This document shows, in pieces, positions 40,565 through 52,139 of a stretch of 58,308 bases of DNA (positions are counted from its first letter, which is position 1; the number at the start of each line of letters is the position of its first letter). The stretch is from Flavobacteriales bacterium. GTDB taxonomy: Bacteria > Bacteroidota > Bacteroidia > NS11-12g > UBA955. The notes under the pieces were generated by a model, which saw only the letters and a program-made list of their open reading frames with translations, was not told where the DNA came from and searched no databases. The translations under genes and the position numbers were made by a program. The DNA is taken from positions 1,599 to 59,906 of the forward strand of contig JAHEMG010000004.1 in the NCBI GenBank assembly GCA_024643755.1, in the 5' to 3' direction.

Positions 40565-41953
40565 TTAAACTCCTACATCGTGGTGGGCCGACTCTTCCAA
40601 ATATGGATGATTGACTGCCACCAATCCTCTTTTGGTCAAAGCGGTAAACACCCAATAGGTAAAGATACCAGCGAACAACAAGAAGAATCCCAATTCCATG
40701 AATCCAAATTGCATTCCTGAACCAAACACACCAGGGAATACCATCAACCATACATCATGATAGTGACCCAAAATCATGATTGAACCAATGATTGCCAATA
40801 CGTAGCGGTTTCTCTTTGCTGAACGCATCAACAATCCCAAGAAAGGAATACAGAAACACATGGCAAAGTTCAACAAGAAATTGAATTTGTAGTTTTCAAA
40901 GCGAATCTGGTAATAAGCCATTTCTTCTGGAATCTGTGCATACCAAATCAACAAGTACTGAGACAACCACAAGTAAGCCCAGAATACGGTGAAGGCAAAC
41001 ATGAATTTACCCAAATCGTGCATATGTTCATTGGTAACGAATCCCAAATAACCTTCTTTCTTGATATAAGCCACGAAGAAAGCCATGATGGTAATCATAG
41101 TAACCCAATGAGTCACAAAATTGTAGAATCCAAAAATGGTAGAGTACCAATGTGCGTCAACCGACATGATCAACAACCAAGCGATCACAGAAATGGTAAA
41201 ACCAAAAATCACTGCGAACGCTGCACTGAAACGAACTGATTTTCTAAAGAAAGTCACATCGCCTTTTGTTGCATTGTCTTCGGCAGCTGACAAAGAACGC
41301 AATTTGCGCATCAATACGTACCAAATCACAACCAGTACACTTGGAAACACAAACAACATGGTTGAGTTCAAGAAACCTGACTTACCCACCAAAATTGGAT
41401 CGTAACCAGCATCGCTCGGCTTCAAGCCCAAATGTTCGTAATGTGCCCAATGGTAGATATCGTTTTTGCCCATAAACAAGGCGATTAACAATACCACAAA
41501 AGGTACAGGAATGAAAGTCATGATGGCTTCAGGAATGCGCTTGATACCAACCGACCAACCTGCGTTGGCAATGTATTGAATGGCATACCACATTAAGGCT
41601 ACCAAAGAAATCATTAAGAAGAAGTACCCTACAATCATCAAGTTAGCCCAAATACGAGTATTTACTGGCTTATCCAATGGATGGAATTCCATACGTGGAC
41701 CGAATGCCTCATTCGGAACATTTCCATGCTCTTCATGAGCAGCTGCAGCTGCATGTCCCTCACCATGATGCGCTCCTTCATGAGCAGCTACTTCAGTTTT
41801 TGCGCTATGTGACTCTTCGTGACCGCCCAAATTAGCAATACCAAGACCTGCAAAAATCAATCCCAAAACCATCAAGATCATTGAGAATCGCTTCGCCTTC
41901 GGAGAGAATACAAACTGCTCCTGTTTAACTTCAATATGATGTCCGTGTCCCAT
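40565..41953 (-). CDS. actF: Alternative Complex III membrane subunit ActF
   Basis: 462 aa multi-TM quinol:cytochrome c oxidoreductase subunit; last of the act cluster. Confidence 0.88.
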   Translation of the reverse strand: MGHGHHIEVKQEQFVFSPKAKRFSMILMVLGLIFAGLGIANLGGHEESHSAKTEVAAHEGAHHGEGHAAAAAHEEHGNVPNEAFGPRMEFHPLDKPVNTRIWANLMIVGYFFLMISLVALMWYAIQYIANAGWSVGIKRIPEAIMTFIPVPFVVLLIALFMGKNDIYHWAHYEHLGLKPSDAGYDPILVGKSGFLNSTMLFVFPSVLVVIWYVLMRKLRSLSAAEDNATKGDVTFFRKSVRFSAAFAVIFGFTISVIAWLLIMSVDAHWYSTIFGFYNFVTHWVTMITIMAFFVAYIKKEGYLGFVTNEHMHDLGKFMFAFTVFWAYLWLSQYLLIWYAQIPEEMAYYQIRFENYKFNFLLNFAMCFCIPFLGLLMRSAKRNRYVLAIIGSIMILGHYHDVWLMVFPGVFGSGMQFGFMELGFFLLFAGIFTYWVFTALTKRGLVAVNHPYLEESAHHDVGV

Positions 41954-41963
41954 TGTAATTTAC

Positions 41964-42587
41964 TTATTTAGTGGTGGCTGTAGAATCCGCAGCTGCAGTT
42001 TCTACTGACGCTACTGACTGGTTGCTCAAGAATTTAACATACTTAATCACTTTCCAACGATCTTTTGGTGACAACACAGAGGCATGACTACCCATGTTGT
42101 TCTTACCGTAGGTCAAAGTGTGATAGATTTTGCCTTCGGGCAAGGTTTTGATGTACTCATCGGTATACGCTTTCCAAGCTGGCTTCAACGTAGATACTTT
42201 TTTGAATACTTCACCATCATTGGCACCGTTTGCACCATGGCAAGGAGTACAGTAGATATTGTACAAATATTTACCACGTCCATCTTCCAATGTAGCTTCA
42301 GCGGGCGCTACCAAAGCAGCAGATGCTTCATAACCTTCTCCTGAATTTTCCAAATTGTATTTGTAATCCAATTTGCCGTAAGCTACGGTACCAGCAACCG
42401 GTTCGCGCATGTTCATACCATAAGGATTGATGGTATTGCTATCACCTTGGTTATAGGCCTCATACCCTTTTGAATAATACATATCAGGTGCATATTCCCA
42501 ACCAGGGTTATTTCCACGACTTACACAACCGCTCATTAAAGCAGTAGCGGCAATCGATCCGAACAAGATATAAATTTTGTTGTTCAT
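41964..42587 (-). CDS. actE: Alternative Complex III monoheme cytochrome c lipoprotein ActE
   Basis: One CxxCH (CTPCHGANGAND); lipobox ALMSGC; start MNNKIYILFGS. Confidence 0.88.
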   Translation of the reverse strand: MNNKIYILFGSIAATALMSGCVSRGNNPGWEYAPDMYYSKGYEAYNQGDSNTINPYGMNMREPVAGTVAYGKLDYKYNLENSGEGYEASAALVAPAEATLEDGRGKYLYNIYCTPCHGANGANDGEVFKKVSTLKPAWKAYTDEYIKTLPEGKIYHTLTYGKNNMGSHASVLSPKDRWKVIKYVKFLSNQSVASVETAAADSTATTK

Positions 42588-42600
42588 TGTTATTCTACAA

Positions 42601-43167
42601 TTAAAGTACGGTTTGAACGCCGTTGTGAAACTCGCGCAATTCAACAGCACCATGATTTTTCATCATGTTGAAGACTGCTTTTTCATCCATTCCATCAGTG
42701 GTTTCAATGACCATTACCATGCGGTCATCGGTTTGACGGATATCCAACAATTCATTTTTAATGCCATGAACCAAACGGTTTCTCCAGAAGAAGAAGAACG
42801 ACATACCAAATGCAGTACACAATACAGTACCTTCAAACATCACTGGCGCCCAGCTAGGTGTGAAACGTACAGGCTTGTTACCAATGTTCATGGGCCAATC
42901 GTGTACGTACATGTACCAAATCATGGTAGTCATTAATGTCAAGCCAGTTACTGCGCAGAAAAATGCGATACGAGCCAATTTGCTTCGACGTGCACCAATA
43001 ATACGATCCAAACCGTGAACTGGGTATGGCGTGTAAACATCGTGAATGTGAACACCAGCATGTGCAATTTCTGATGCACCGGCCATCAATTGGTCTTCAT
43101 CTTCCCATACTCCGATCAACATCTTGTTGCGGTCGCGTAGGCTAAGTTTTTTATCTAAAATTCCCAT
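42601..43167 (-). CDS. actD: Alternative Complex III subunit ActD (DUF3341)
   Basis: 188 aa; GVHIHDVYTPYPVHGLD motif. Confidence 0.9.
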   Translation of the reverse strand: MGILDKKLSLRDRNKMLIGVWEDEDQLMAGASEIAHAGVHIHDVYTPYPVHGLDRIIGARRSKLARIAFFCAVTGLTLMTTMIWYMYVHDWPMNIGNKPVRFTPSWAPVMFEGTVLCTAFGMSFFFFWRNRLVHGIKNELLDIRQTDDRMVMVIETTDGMDEKAVFNMMKNHGAVELREFHNGVQTVL

Positions 43168-43191
43168 TATGGTAATCTTTAAAGGTTGTTA

Positions 43192-44541
43192 TTATTCGCG
43201 GTTGCGAAGGATTGATTTAACTTCTGCCATGTTGATTACAGGCAAGAATTTGGCAAACAAGAAGAAGCAAGTGAAGAAGATACCGAAAGTTCCCAAGAAC
43301 AATCCAATCTCTGTCAACGAACCTGAGTACATTACCCAACTTGATGGCAAGTAGTCTCTGTGCAATGAGGTTACAATGATTACAAAACGTTCAAACCACA
43401 TACCTACGTTTACAACAATACTCATGATAAAGATAAACCAAGGTGTAGTACGAGCCCAACGGAACCAGAACACCTGAGGTGCAATCAAGTTACAAGTCAT
43501 CATACTCCAGTATGCCCACCAGTAAGGACCGAACATACGGTTTGTGAACGCATACTGCTCATAAATATTACCTGAATACCAAGCGATAAAGAACTCCGTC
43601 AAGTAAGCAATACCTACAATGGTACCCGTTACCATGATGATCTTTGTCATCGCATCTAAATGTCCGATAGTAATGTAGTTCTCATAGTTCATCACTTTAC
43701 GCGCTACAACCAACAAAGTAGCCACCATACCGAAACCAGAGAAAATCGCACCGGCAACGAAGTAAGGAGGAAAAATGGTTGTGTGCCATCCAGGAATCAC
43801 TGAGGTCGCGAAATCCGTAGATACGATTGTGTGAACTGACAATACCAACGGTGTACTCAAACCTGCCAAAATCAATGAAATCAATTCATAACGAGCCCAA
43901 GTGCGGGTAGAACCTGTCCAACCCATTGATAAGAAACCATACATGGTCTTACCCAATTTCGACTTCACTTTGTCGCGGATGGTTGCAATATCAGGAATCA
44001 AACCAATGTACCAGAACAACAACGATACGCTGAAGTAGGTAGAGATCGCAAATACGTCCCACAACAAAGGCGAGTTAAAGTTAACCCACAAAGAACCAAA
44101 TCCGTTTGGCAAAGGCAAAGCCCAGTAACCAACCCAAACCCGACCCATGTGAAACACAGGGAACATCGCCGCACAAATAACCGCGAAAATGGTCATCGCC
44201 TCAGCAGAACGGTTGATACTCATACGCCACTTCTGACGGAATAACAACAATACAGCAGAGATCAAAGTACCCGCGTGACCGATACCTACCCAAAATACGA
44301 AGTTGGTGATATCCCAACCCCACATCACTGATTTGTTGATGTTCCAAACACCAATACCGGTGAACAATGTGTACAACAAGCTCACCCCAAAAATTCCCAA
44401 GAAAATCAAGGACAATGTAAAGCCCACCTTCCATGCGGTAGAGGGATTGTTCAAAATAGGTCTTGCAATGTCTCGCGTAACGTCAGAAGCCGTTTTATCG
44501 CCAGTTACAAGTCTGTCTCTAATGATTGAATCGTGTATCAT
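43192..44541 (-). CDS. actC: Alternative Complex III NrfD-like membrane subunit ActC
   Basis: 449 aa, multi-TM NrfD/PsrC type; [23 protein letters not shown]. Confidence 0.92.
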   Translation of the reverse strand: MIHDSIIRDRLVTGDKTASDVTRDIARPILNNPSTAWKVGFTLSLIFLGIFGVSLLYTLFTGIGVWNINKSVMWGWDITNFVFWVGIGHAGTLISAVLLLFRQKWRMSINRSAEAMTIFAVICAAMFPVFHMGRVWVGYWALPLPNGFGSLWVNFNSPLLWDVFAISTYFSVSLLFWYIGLIPDIATIRDKVKSKLGKTMYGFLSMGWTGSTRTWARYELISLILAGLSTPLVLSVHTIVSTDFATSVIPGWHTTIFPPYFVAGAIFSGFGMVATLLVVARKVMNYENYITIGHLDAMTKIIMVTGTIVGIAYLTEFFIAWYSGNIYEQYAFTNRMFGPYWWAYWSMMTCNLIAPQVFWFRWARTTPWFIFIMSIVVNVGMWFERFVIIVTSLHRDYLPSSWVMYSGSLTEIGLFLGTFGIFFTCFFLFAKFLPVINMAEVKSILRNRE

Positions 44542-44561
44542 TCGAATATTTTTTGGGTGAA

Positions 44562-47500
44562 TTAAATTGAATCGTTGTTACGAATTTTGGTCATGTACTT
44601 CACTGATGATTGTACGTTAATTTCCTCAAGCACAGTGAAACCACGCTCATTCTTGTATAATTTGCTCACTTCGCTTTCTGGGTTGTGCAAATCTCCAAAT
44701 ACGATGGCGTTGCTTGGACATGCTCTCTGACAAGCAGTCAAAACTTGCACTTCGTTGGGTGATTTGCCCTCGCGCTTCGCCTTCAACTTACCTTCTTGAA
44801 TTCGCTGAACACAGAAAGAACATTTTTCCATAACACCGCGAGTACGAACAGTTACATCAGGATTGATCACCATTTTACCCAATGGATTGTTGAAATGGAA
44901 GTCAAACTTGTCGTTGTCGTTGAAACGGAACCAGTTGAAACGACGTACCTTATATGGACAGTTGTTTCCGCAATACTTGGTACCGATACAACGGTTGTAT
45001 GTCATTTGGTTCAAACCTTCTGTGCTGTGGGTAGTTGCCAATACTGGACATACCGTTTCACAAGGTGCATTAGAACAATGCTGACACATCATTGGCTGAT
45101 GCAATACATTCACATTCTGCCAATGGTCGAAGTTGCCTTTTTCATCAGCCGCCTCAATTTCAGTGTCTTTGGTCAAAACACCTTCAGTTGAATTGAAAGA
45201 ATAGTAACGATCGATGCGAATCCAGTGCATTTCACGACGCAAACGAATTTCGTCGCGACCTACAACAGGAACGTTGTTTTCAATTGAGCAACTTACGATA
45301 CAGCTACCACAACCTGTACATGCATTCAAGTCGATGGCCATCGCCCAAAGGTGGTTAGGAGCACCATCCTTGCGATATTCCGGCTTTTCCCAAATGGTAT
45401 AAATGTGGGTGGCTGGTTTATCGTTGCCTGCATTAGGACTCTTTTGCCAAGCAGCGAAAGTAGATTCTCTTACGATATCACGACCTTCAATGCTGTGGTG
45501 AGTCTGTGTTTGTGCCAAACTGTAGTTGTCATCGCCTTTGGTGATTTCAACATTTTTAGCAACAAAACTGCGGTTACCGGTATTGTTTACAAAAGCGTAT
45601 CCGTTTACACCAATGGTGTCGAATCCTTTTTCAACACTTCCGGCAACTTTACCGGCATGTGTTCTACCATATCCCAAAGCCAAAGCCACTGTTTCATTGG
45701 CTTGTCCTGGCTGGATTAATGCTGGAACGTTGTTGTAAGTCACATCGCCTACTTTCACGTTTACAGTATCCCCTTCTGAGATATCCAATTTTACAGCCAT
45801 CGCTTTTGGCAAGGCTACATAGTTATCCCAACAAACTTTGCTTACTGGATCAGGCATTTCTTGCAACCAAGGATTGTTTGCAAAAGCACCGTCTCTTACT
45901 CCCACACCTTGATAAAGTACCATGTCAACACCGGTAGCTTTAGCATGTGAAGAAACATAGGATGCCAAAGCTTCTACATTCCCTGCATAAGAGGCCACAC
46001 CTTCTGTTGAACCAGCGGTGTAGATACCTTTTTCCAACGCAGCATTGAAAGCATCGTCAGAACCTAAGGTTGCAGACCAGTTGGCACGAATGAAGTTGTA
46101 GTAAGGAGATGCTTGTAATTTTTGAGAGAAAATACCTTTGGATGCGAATGGATCTTTAGCAGGAGCCACCAATGCATTTGCCCAAGTCAACAAGCTCACT
46201 TGAGCCTGACGGGTATTGAATACATTCGAAATGGTAGGCTGAGTGAATTGGTAAACACCTCTTCTTGGCTCAGCGTCGTTCCAACTTTCCAAATAGTGAT
46301 TATCAGGACATACATACTGACACAAGCTAGCCGTTTCATCTTTGCTCGATGCAAATGATACCGACAAACTTGCTTTCTTGATAGCTTCTGTCCACTCCTT
46401 AGCATTGTGGTTGTACACTGGGTTGGTGTTGTAGAAAATCACACCAGCAATAGCACCAGATTTCAAACCGGCCAATACTTCGGCAGTTTTCTTATCAGAA
46501 CCTTGGTATTGGTTGCTGTGGTTTACCATATCGATGGTAGATCCATAGTTACCCAACATCATGTTAATTCCGTTTACAATCTGTTGCACTTCCATTTCGT
46601 TGCTCGCAGAAATAACCAATGAAGTTCCTTTTGCTTTAACCAACGCATCGGCAGTTTTCTTCACAGAGTTACCAGCCAACTCACCTTGCTGAGGCACAGG
46701 AATCTGTTTTGCACCCATAGCGATGGCGATGTAGTTATACAAAGTTGCCACATACAATGCCTCTTGGGAAGCACGCATTGGGAAACGGAAATCAGCATTG
46801 GTACCGGTCATGCTCATTGCACTTTCGAACTGAATGTGCTTCGACATACCACCAGCAACGGCGGGCTGACGGTTGATGGTATATCCTTTAGAGAATTCTA
46901 CAGGAGAAATCCAAGTTCCCAAGAAATCAGCGCCGAAACTTACGATGACCTTAGCAGCACCAAAGTTGTAAGTAGGCAAAGCACGCTTACCGAAATCAGC
47001 CGCATTGGCATCCAAGATACCGCTGTATGATACTGCATCGTAAGCTACATGTTCTGTATTGGGGAATGCTGCTTTGAATGATTCAATCGCCTTCAATGTA
47101 GAAGGAGAATGGGTTGAACCAGACAAAATGGCGATTTTACCATTGGCAGCAGTGATTTTCTTCAACTGATTGGTGATATCCGCATCAATGGCTGTCCAAT
47201 CGGTTTGCTCTGCATTGTTCGCCAAAGGATTCGCCAAACGCTCATTATCGTAAAGAGAAAGGATCGACGCCTGTCCAACAGCACAAGTACCACCTTGTGA
47301 AATTGGTGAATCAGCAGATCCATCCACTTTAATCGGACGGCCTTCACGCACCTTTACTTCAATTCCACAAGCGGCAGAACATGCGCCACAAGTTGAACGA
47401 TAGTAGTTGGCTACGCCTGGGGTTACATCCTCGGGTTTAACTAAATATGGAACAGCATGGCGAATGGGGGTCTTGGTACAAGCAGCCAAAGCCACTGCAG

Positions 47501-47681
47501 TTACACTGAAACCGAAATACTTTAAAAAGTCTCTTCGGTTGGCTTGCAACTCAACACCGTCTTCGTTGAACACTTCATCCAAAGGGAGATCATCGTGAAA
47601 CTCGTTTTTCTGAGCAGCTAGGAACTGTGGGTTCCTGTTCAACTCTTCTTCGCCCTTCCAGTATTTGATATTATTTGACAT
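44562..47681 (-). CDS. actB: Alternative Complex III Fe-S/molybdopterin-like subunit ActB
   Basis: Tat-like [20 protein letters not shown]; ferredoxin-type clusters [41 protein letters not shown]...CQRAC. Confidence 0.94.
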   Translation of the reverse strand: MSNNIKYWKGEEELNRNPQFLAAQKNEFHDDLPLDEVFNEDGVELQANRRDFLKYFGFSVTAVALAACTKTPIRHAVPYLVKPEDVTPGVANYYRSTCGACSAACGIEVKVREGRPIKVDGSADSPISQGGTCAVGQASILSLYDNERLANPLANNAEQTDWTAIDADITNQLKKITAANGKIAILSGSTHSPSTLKAIESFKAAFPNTEHVAYDAVSYSGILDANAADFGKRALPTYNFGAAKVIVSFGADFLGTWISPVEFSKGYTINRQPAVAGGMSKHIQFESAMSMTGTNADFRFPMRASQEALYVATLYNYIAIAMGAKQIPVPQQGELAGNSVKKTADALVKAKGTSLVISASNEMEVQQIVNGINMMLGNYGSTIDMVNHSNQYQGSDKKTAEVLAGLKSGAIAGVIFYNTNPVYNHNAKEWTEAIKKASLSVSFASSKDETASLCQYVCPDNHYLESWNDAEPRRGVYQFTQPTISNVFNTRQAQVSLLTWANALVAPAKDPFASKGIFSQKLQASPYYNFIRANWSATLGSDDAFNAALEKGIYTAGSTEGVASYAGNVEALASYVSSHAKATGVDMVLYQGVGVRDGAFANNPWLQEMPDPVSKVCWDNYVALPKAMAVKLDISEGDTVNVKVGDVTYNNVPALIQPGQANETVALALGYGRTHAGKVAGSVEKGFDTIGVNGYAFVNNTGNRSFVAKNVEITKGDDNYSLAQTQTHHSIEGRDIVRESTFAAWQKSPNAGNDKPATHIYTIWEKPEYRKDGAPNHLWAMAIDLNACTGCGSCIVSCSIENNVPVVGRDEIRLRREMHWIRIDRYYSFNSTEGVLTKDTEIEAADEKGNFDHWQNVNVLHQPMMCQHCSNAPCETVCPVLATTHSTEGLNQMTYNRCIGTKYCGNNCPYKVRRFNWFRFNDNDKFDFHFNNPLGKMVINPDVTVRTRGVMEKCSFCVQRIQEGKLKAKREGKSPNEVQVLTACQRACPSNAIVFGDLHNPESEVSKLYKNERGFTVLEEINVQSSVKYMTKIRNNDSI

Positions 47682-47705
47682 AATGATGCTTCTTAAAAAT
47701 TGAAA

Positions 47706-49031
47706 TTAATAGTGACACTTAGAACATTCCAAACCACCATTCATGGCAGGAGTCAATTTAACCTTGCCATCAGCAGAGAAATACTTGCTCTTGCTTTTGT
47801 TTGATGCGATATCCTTCGCTGCTTTCTCGTGCAAAGCCTTGTAGTAGTTGTTGTTTGCAACATCCACCTGCGCATTGCGGTGACAGTCGATACACCAACC
47901 CATCTGCAATGAGCTGTGCTGCTGAACTACTTCCATCTTTTCGATGGCACCGTGACAGGTTTGACAAGTCTGCTTACCTACTTTCACGTGCTGTGAGTGG
48001 TTAAAATAAGCATGGTCTGGCAAGTTGTGGATTCTAACCCAACGAATAGGACGTGGATTCTTACCGTATTCTTCACCTGGCTTAGCTTCTGGATTGTAAT
48101 CCAATGCCGCGTAGATTTTCTTGATCTCTGGAGAAATCTCACCGTTGTATTTATCGGTCAATTGTACTCCCTTGTGACAATTCATACAAGTGTTCAACGC
48201 TGGAATAGATGCTTGCTTACTCTCCTCTACGGTTGAGTGGCAATATTTACAATCCAACTTCAAATCACCCGCGTGCAATTTGTGTGAGAAGGCGATGGGC
48301 TGCTTAGGCGCATATCCTTTTTGTACACCTACTTCGGTGATAGAATATCCAAAACCATAGTAGGCACCTAATCCACCCAAAATAACCGTGGTAAATACAG
48401 AAAGAACCACTGGGTTTTTCTTACCCCATTTGCCAGGAAGTACCTTTTCAAAGAAACCCTTCTTGGGAGCATTCATGGCAGCCAATTCTTCAGGATTCTT
48501 TTCAGCGGCAACACGCTTCAATGTGTTTTTAACACGTGCCAACACCAACAATACCGCACTGAAAATAGCCACCAAAATCAACAAGATGTATAGCGCAGTG
48601 CTATCATCCTTGGGTTGATCCGCTGTAGCTACCGCAACTGTTGCCTTCTTGGGCTCTGGTGCTGTTTTGATGTACTCAACGATGTCCAACACATTCGCAG
48701 GTGTCAAGTTCTCGAAGATGTTCATCGCGGCTCCACCGTACTCAGTGTACAATGCAATCGCATCAGGGTCCTTGGTTACCTTACGGAACTTTTCGTTGTT
48801 ACGTACCCATTGAACCAACCATTCTTCGGAACGACGGGTGTGAACGCCCCTCAGCGCAGGTCCTACAACCTTCTTGTCTAAAGCGTGACAACTTCCACAG
48901 TTGTTGGCTTCATACAGTTTCTTACCGTTTTCCGCATTGGGTTTGTCTTGAGCGTAAGAGGATACCGAAACAGCCATGAGGGCTGAAAGCATCCAAACTT
49001 TCATATTTCTAGCAATCATGTTTGGGAACAT
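47706..49031 (-). CDS. actA: Alternative Complex III multiheme cytochrome c subunit ActA
   Basis: Six CxxCH motifs (CGSCH, CKYCH, CMNCH, CQTCH, CIDCH, CSKCH); exact start uncertain (49031, 49019 or 49004). Confidence 0.9.
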   Translation of the reverse strand: MFPNMIARNMKVWMLSALMAVSVSSYAQDKPNAENGKKLYEANNCGSCHALDKKVVGPALRGVHTRRSEEWLVQWVRNNEKFRKVTKDPDAIALYTEYGGAAMNIFENLTPANVLDIVEYIKTAPEPKKATVAVATADQPKDDSTALYILLILVAIFSAVLLVLARVKNTLKRVAAEKNPEELAAMNAPKKGFFEKVLPGKWGKKNPVVLSVFTTVILGGLGAYYGFGYSITEVGVQKGYAPKQPIAFSHKLHAGDLKLDCKYCHSTVEESKQASIPALNTCMNCHKGVQLTDKYNGEISPEIKKIYAALDYNPEAKPGEEYGKNPRPIRWVRIHNLPDHAYFNHSQHVKVGKQTCQTCHGAIEKMEVVQQHSSLQMGWCIDCHRNAQVDVANNNYYKALHEKAAKDIASNKSKSKYFSADGKVKLTPAMNGGLECSKCHY

Positions 49032-49270
49032 TGTCTTTTTTCGCGATGCAAATATAGATTATGGGCTCTCCCTTAAAAAATAAATTGTTAACAGAGTTTT
49101 CAATTTAAAATCAATCTAAACTAAATCTATAGAGACTTGAAATTCTGCCAATTAGAAAACCAAAATCAAGTTCGAATTGGGGATTTCCACATTGAAAATA
49201 GCCGATTGTACACCCCAACAAACACAAATCAAGACACACAAATGGGCTTTCTGAAGATTGCTGACAAAAA

Positions 49271-50200
49271 TCAGTCTGCGCGCAACCAATCCAAGTAGTT
49301 GATATAGCTCGCCAATGCCAACTGAGAGTAGTTTTGAGAGGAATTTCCGAAAGCCCCAGCTTGGGTTTTCCATAATTTCATGATCAACTCCTCCCCGCTT
49401 TTAACCTCACCCACCGCTGCCACTGCCTTACGCACGTTGCCAGCACCCGCATTGTACACGTGCATCACCAACAATTGAAACCACAATTGATCCAAATAGG
49501 GCTCCAATCCCACAGAAACCGCCATTCTTTGCGCATTGGGAATACAATAATCGCGCATCAACTTAGCTGCCGCCATGCTACTCAAAGCGAAATCATGTCG
49601 ATCATCCCTGGCACTGGTAATCACCAATCCATATTTCTTGGCCACAAACGGCATCAATTGATAATGACCTACCGCCCCACTTATGGATCTTGCCCTGGGG
49701 TTGTTTGGCGACTCAATCAACAGAATAAACTGCGCGTAAATGGGATTAACCCCTATTTCATTGAAAACCATTTTGGCATCATCCACCAACGGTCCAACCT
49801 TTTTAAAATCAAAAAACTCACGTTTTCCACGAACAAACTTGACCAGCTCACAGGTTTCATAACCAAAAGAATCTCGGTAACATTGTGCAGTTACTTCGAG
49901 TTTTGCATAATCCACCAATGAATCCAATCGCTTTGCGGAAATCACATCCATCATGTTTCGACTATCCTTGTGCACAACAATGCAAGAATCCTTTGTAAGC
50001 AAAATCACCTTTTGCCAGAATTGTATGGGTGGCTGCTTGCGAAAAAAATCAAGCTGCTCACTGGGCACGATGATACAATGAAATGAATCCTTGTCACCAC
50101 CTGCAGGTATTTTGGTCGCGTTCTGACATGAGGCCACCGACGTCATGCTAATAACCAATGCGAACAACAGTCCGCCAATATTGAATCTCACGTTTTCCAT
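49271..50200 (-). CDS. Lytic transglycosylase (SLT domain) lipoprotein
   Basis: FILLIESPNNPRARSISGAVGHYQLMPFVAKKYGL; YNAGAGNVRKAV; lipobox VASC. Confidence 0.85.
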   Translation of the reverse strand: MENVRFNIGGLLFALVISMTSVASCQNATKIPAGGDKDSFHCIIVPSEQLDFFRKQPPIQFWQKVILLTKDSCIVVHKDSRNMMDVISAKRLDSLVDYAKLEVTAQCYRDSFGYETCELVKFVRGKREFFDFKKVGPLVDDAKMVFNEIGVNPIYAQFILLIESPNNPRARSISGAVGHYQLMPFVAKKYGLVITSARDDRHDFALSSMAAAKLMRDYCIPNAQRMAVSVGLEPYLDQLWFQLLVMHVYNAGAGNVRKAVAAVGEVKSGEELIMKLWKTQAGAFGNSSQNYSQLALASYINYLDWLRAD

Positions 50201-50213
50201 CTACTCCCCTCCT

Positions 50214-51254
50214 TTATTTTTGTGTGCAATGCGCATCCAACCATTTCTTGGCCGCCTTTTCTCCCAACTGATAACTTCTCTCCCAATCTACACAAGCAAG
50301 GCCCATCTTTCCTTGGTTATATCGCGCAATACCCCTACCCAAATAAGCATATGCAGGAGCACTGTTCTTGGCTTTGATCGACTTGCTCAACCACTCATCC
50401 GCCTCTACCCACTGTTCCTTCTGCAATAGACAATGTCCGTAGTCGGCCAACAAATCAGCGTCAGTAGGACTCGTTTTCAAAAGTTCCGCATACACAATCA
50501 TGGCTTCATCAATGCGATTCAGAAAAAAGAAGGCGTCTCCTTGGTATTTTTTTAGGTTGACGTTGGTGGGGTTCTTTTCTAACTCCGATGCGATGAGCGG
50601 CAAACATTGGCTGTATTGTTCTGACTGAAACAATGCAGTAATATATTGCTGCTTCACCCATTTACTGTCTGTATCCTTCGCATAAATTTCACCCACCATT
50701 TTGGCGTAAACCACCATCTGTTTTGAACGCTCGAAATGCTGTAGCTGCTGTTGTCCGTATTCTATAAAAAGTGCATCGCCAATTTTTGTGTACAACCAGT
50801 TCAAATCCGCTTTGAAGGTTTCATATTCAGATAACAACAGTGACAAATCCATGCGTTGGATATGCGCAAAAGTATCTTCAGGGGTCTCGCCCAAGTAACG
50901 GTTGATATCGCTAAAGGCAAATTGAAAATTCTCCGTTTCGCGGTAGGCGATATAGCGATACAAATACGTTTGAGTTCTATTGGGGTTTAATAAAATGGCT
51001 TTGTTGAAATCAACCACTGCAGATCCAAAATCACGCATGTGAACCCGCACCACACCACGCGTGAGCCAGGCGATATCTTCCTGAGGCCTCATATCTACCG
51101 CTTGATCCAAACTCACAATCGCAGTTTCATAATCGCCTTTTTCGTCGGACCGCATCCCAAACGACATCAACTGATCGAAGGAATATTGGGCCTGGCTATG
51201 GGCGATACACAGAAAAATGAAACAGAAAGTGATTAAGCGTTTGAGCATGGTCAT
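50214..51254 (-). CDS. TPR-repeat protein with signal peptide
   Basis: 346 aa; repeated TPR helices; N-terminal hydrophobic signal. Confidence 0.72.
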   Translation of the reverse strand: MTMLKRLITFCFIFLCIAHSQAQYSFDQLMSFGMRSDEKGDYETAIVSLDQAVDMRPQEDIAWLTRGVVRVHMRDFGSAVVDFNKAILLNPNRTQTYLYRYIAYRETENFQFAFSDINRYLGETPEDTFAHIQRMDLSLLLSEYETFKADLNWLYTKIGDALFIEYGQQQLQHFERSKQMVVYAKMVGEIYAKDTDSKWVKQQYITALFQSEQYSQCLPLIASELEKNPTNVNLKKYQGDAFFFLNRIDEAMIVYAELLKTSPTDADLLADYGHCLLQKEQWVEADEWLSKSIKAKNSAPAYAYLGRGIARYNQGKMGLACVDWERSYQLGEKAAKKWLDAHCTQK

Positions 51255-51346
51255 TCAATAGACAAAAATCCGACCAAAGTCTTCGAAGAAAAAATGGGGA
51301 TATCTACAATCTCTGAATTGTCTAATGAGAAGGACTCATTTCTAAT

Positions 51347-51354
51347 TACTTTTG
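51347..51354 (+). promoter_or_regulatory. -7 element (TACTTTTG)
   Basis: TAnnTTTG 8 nt before ATG 51363. Confidence 0.45.
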
Positions 51355-51362
51355 CGCATCAC

Positions 51363-52139
51363 ATGACAGCCAGCGTATCACAAAAGAAAAAGGAGCATTT
51401 ATTTTTGGTTCTAGGGATGTTTTTCCTCACCAATGCCATCGTGGCCGAGTTTATCGGTGCCAAAATCTTTTCTCTCGAAAAAACACTGGGGATAGCACCT
51501 GTTGGGATGCAACTATTTGGTGGCACGTTCAATTTCGACATGACGGCCGGGGTGATTTTATGGCCCATCGTTTTCGTTCTCACTGATTTGATCAACGAAT
51601 ATTTTGGCAAAAAAGGGGTTCAGAAATTGTCATGGATTGCCTCTGGATTATTGATTTATGCATTTGTGGCGGTTCGATTGGCCATGTCTTTGAAAGGGGC
51701 CGATTTTTGGATTGGCAGCGGCGCAAACCAAGGATTGCCCAACATGTCGGATTCCTACAACGCCGTATTCGGACAAGGCCTTATGATTATTTTGGGTTCT
51801 TTGGTGGCGTTTTTGGTGGGACAGATCGTTGATGCCACCATCTTCAGCAAACTCAAGGAAAAAACAGGGGATCGATACATTTGGCTGCGCGCAACAGGCA
51901 GCACGGTTGTGAGTCAGTTCATCGATAGCTACGTAGTGTTGGTCATTGCCTTTTATTTGGGTGGCAAATACGATTTGTTGTGGGTGTTGCAGGTTGGCAC
52001 ACTCAACTACATCTATAAAATTGGCATGGCGATTTTATTGCTACCCGTTTTGTATGGGGTACATCGCGTTATTGACAACTATTTGGGCGTTACGCAAATG
52101 CCAGCATCAGGCCAGACAGAATCATCACAATTCCAGTAA
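51363..52139 (+). CDS. VUT/YhhQ family queuosine-precursor transporter
   Basis: NAIVAEFIGAKIF...FVLTDLINEYFGKKGVQ...RATGSTVVSQFIDSYVVLVIAF motifs. Confidence 0.88.
   Translation: MTASVSQKKKEHLFLVLGMFFLTNAIVAEFIGAKIFSLEKTLGIAPVGMQLFGGTFNFDMTAGVILWPIVFVLTDLINEYFGKKGVQKLSWIASGLLIYAFVAVRLAMSLKGADFWIGSGANQGLPNMSDSYNAVFGQGLMIILGSLVAFLVGQIVDATIFSKLKEKTGDRYIWLRATGSTVVSQFIDSYVVLVIAFYLGGKYDLLWVLQVGTLNYIYKIGMAILLLPVLYGVHRVIDNYLGVTQMPASGQTESSQFQ

Noticed and set aside
49032-49270. About 240-nt A/T-rich gap upstream of actA considered as a small RNA or riboswitch
   Set aside because: No stable hairpin or known aptamer consensus seen by eye; a -7-like TATATTTG (49049-49056) explains part of it. Covariance search would be needed.
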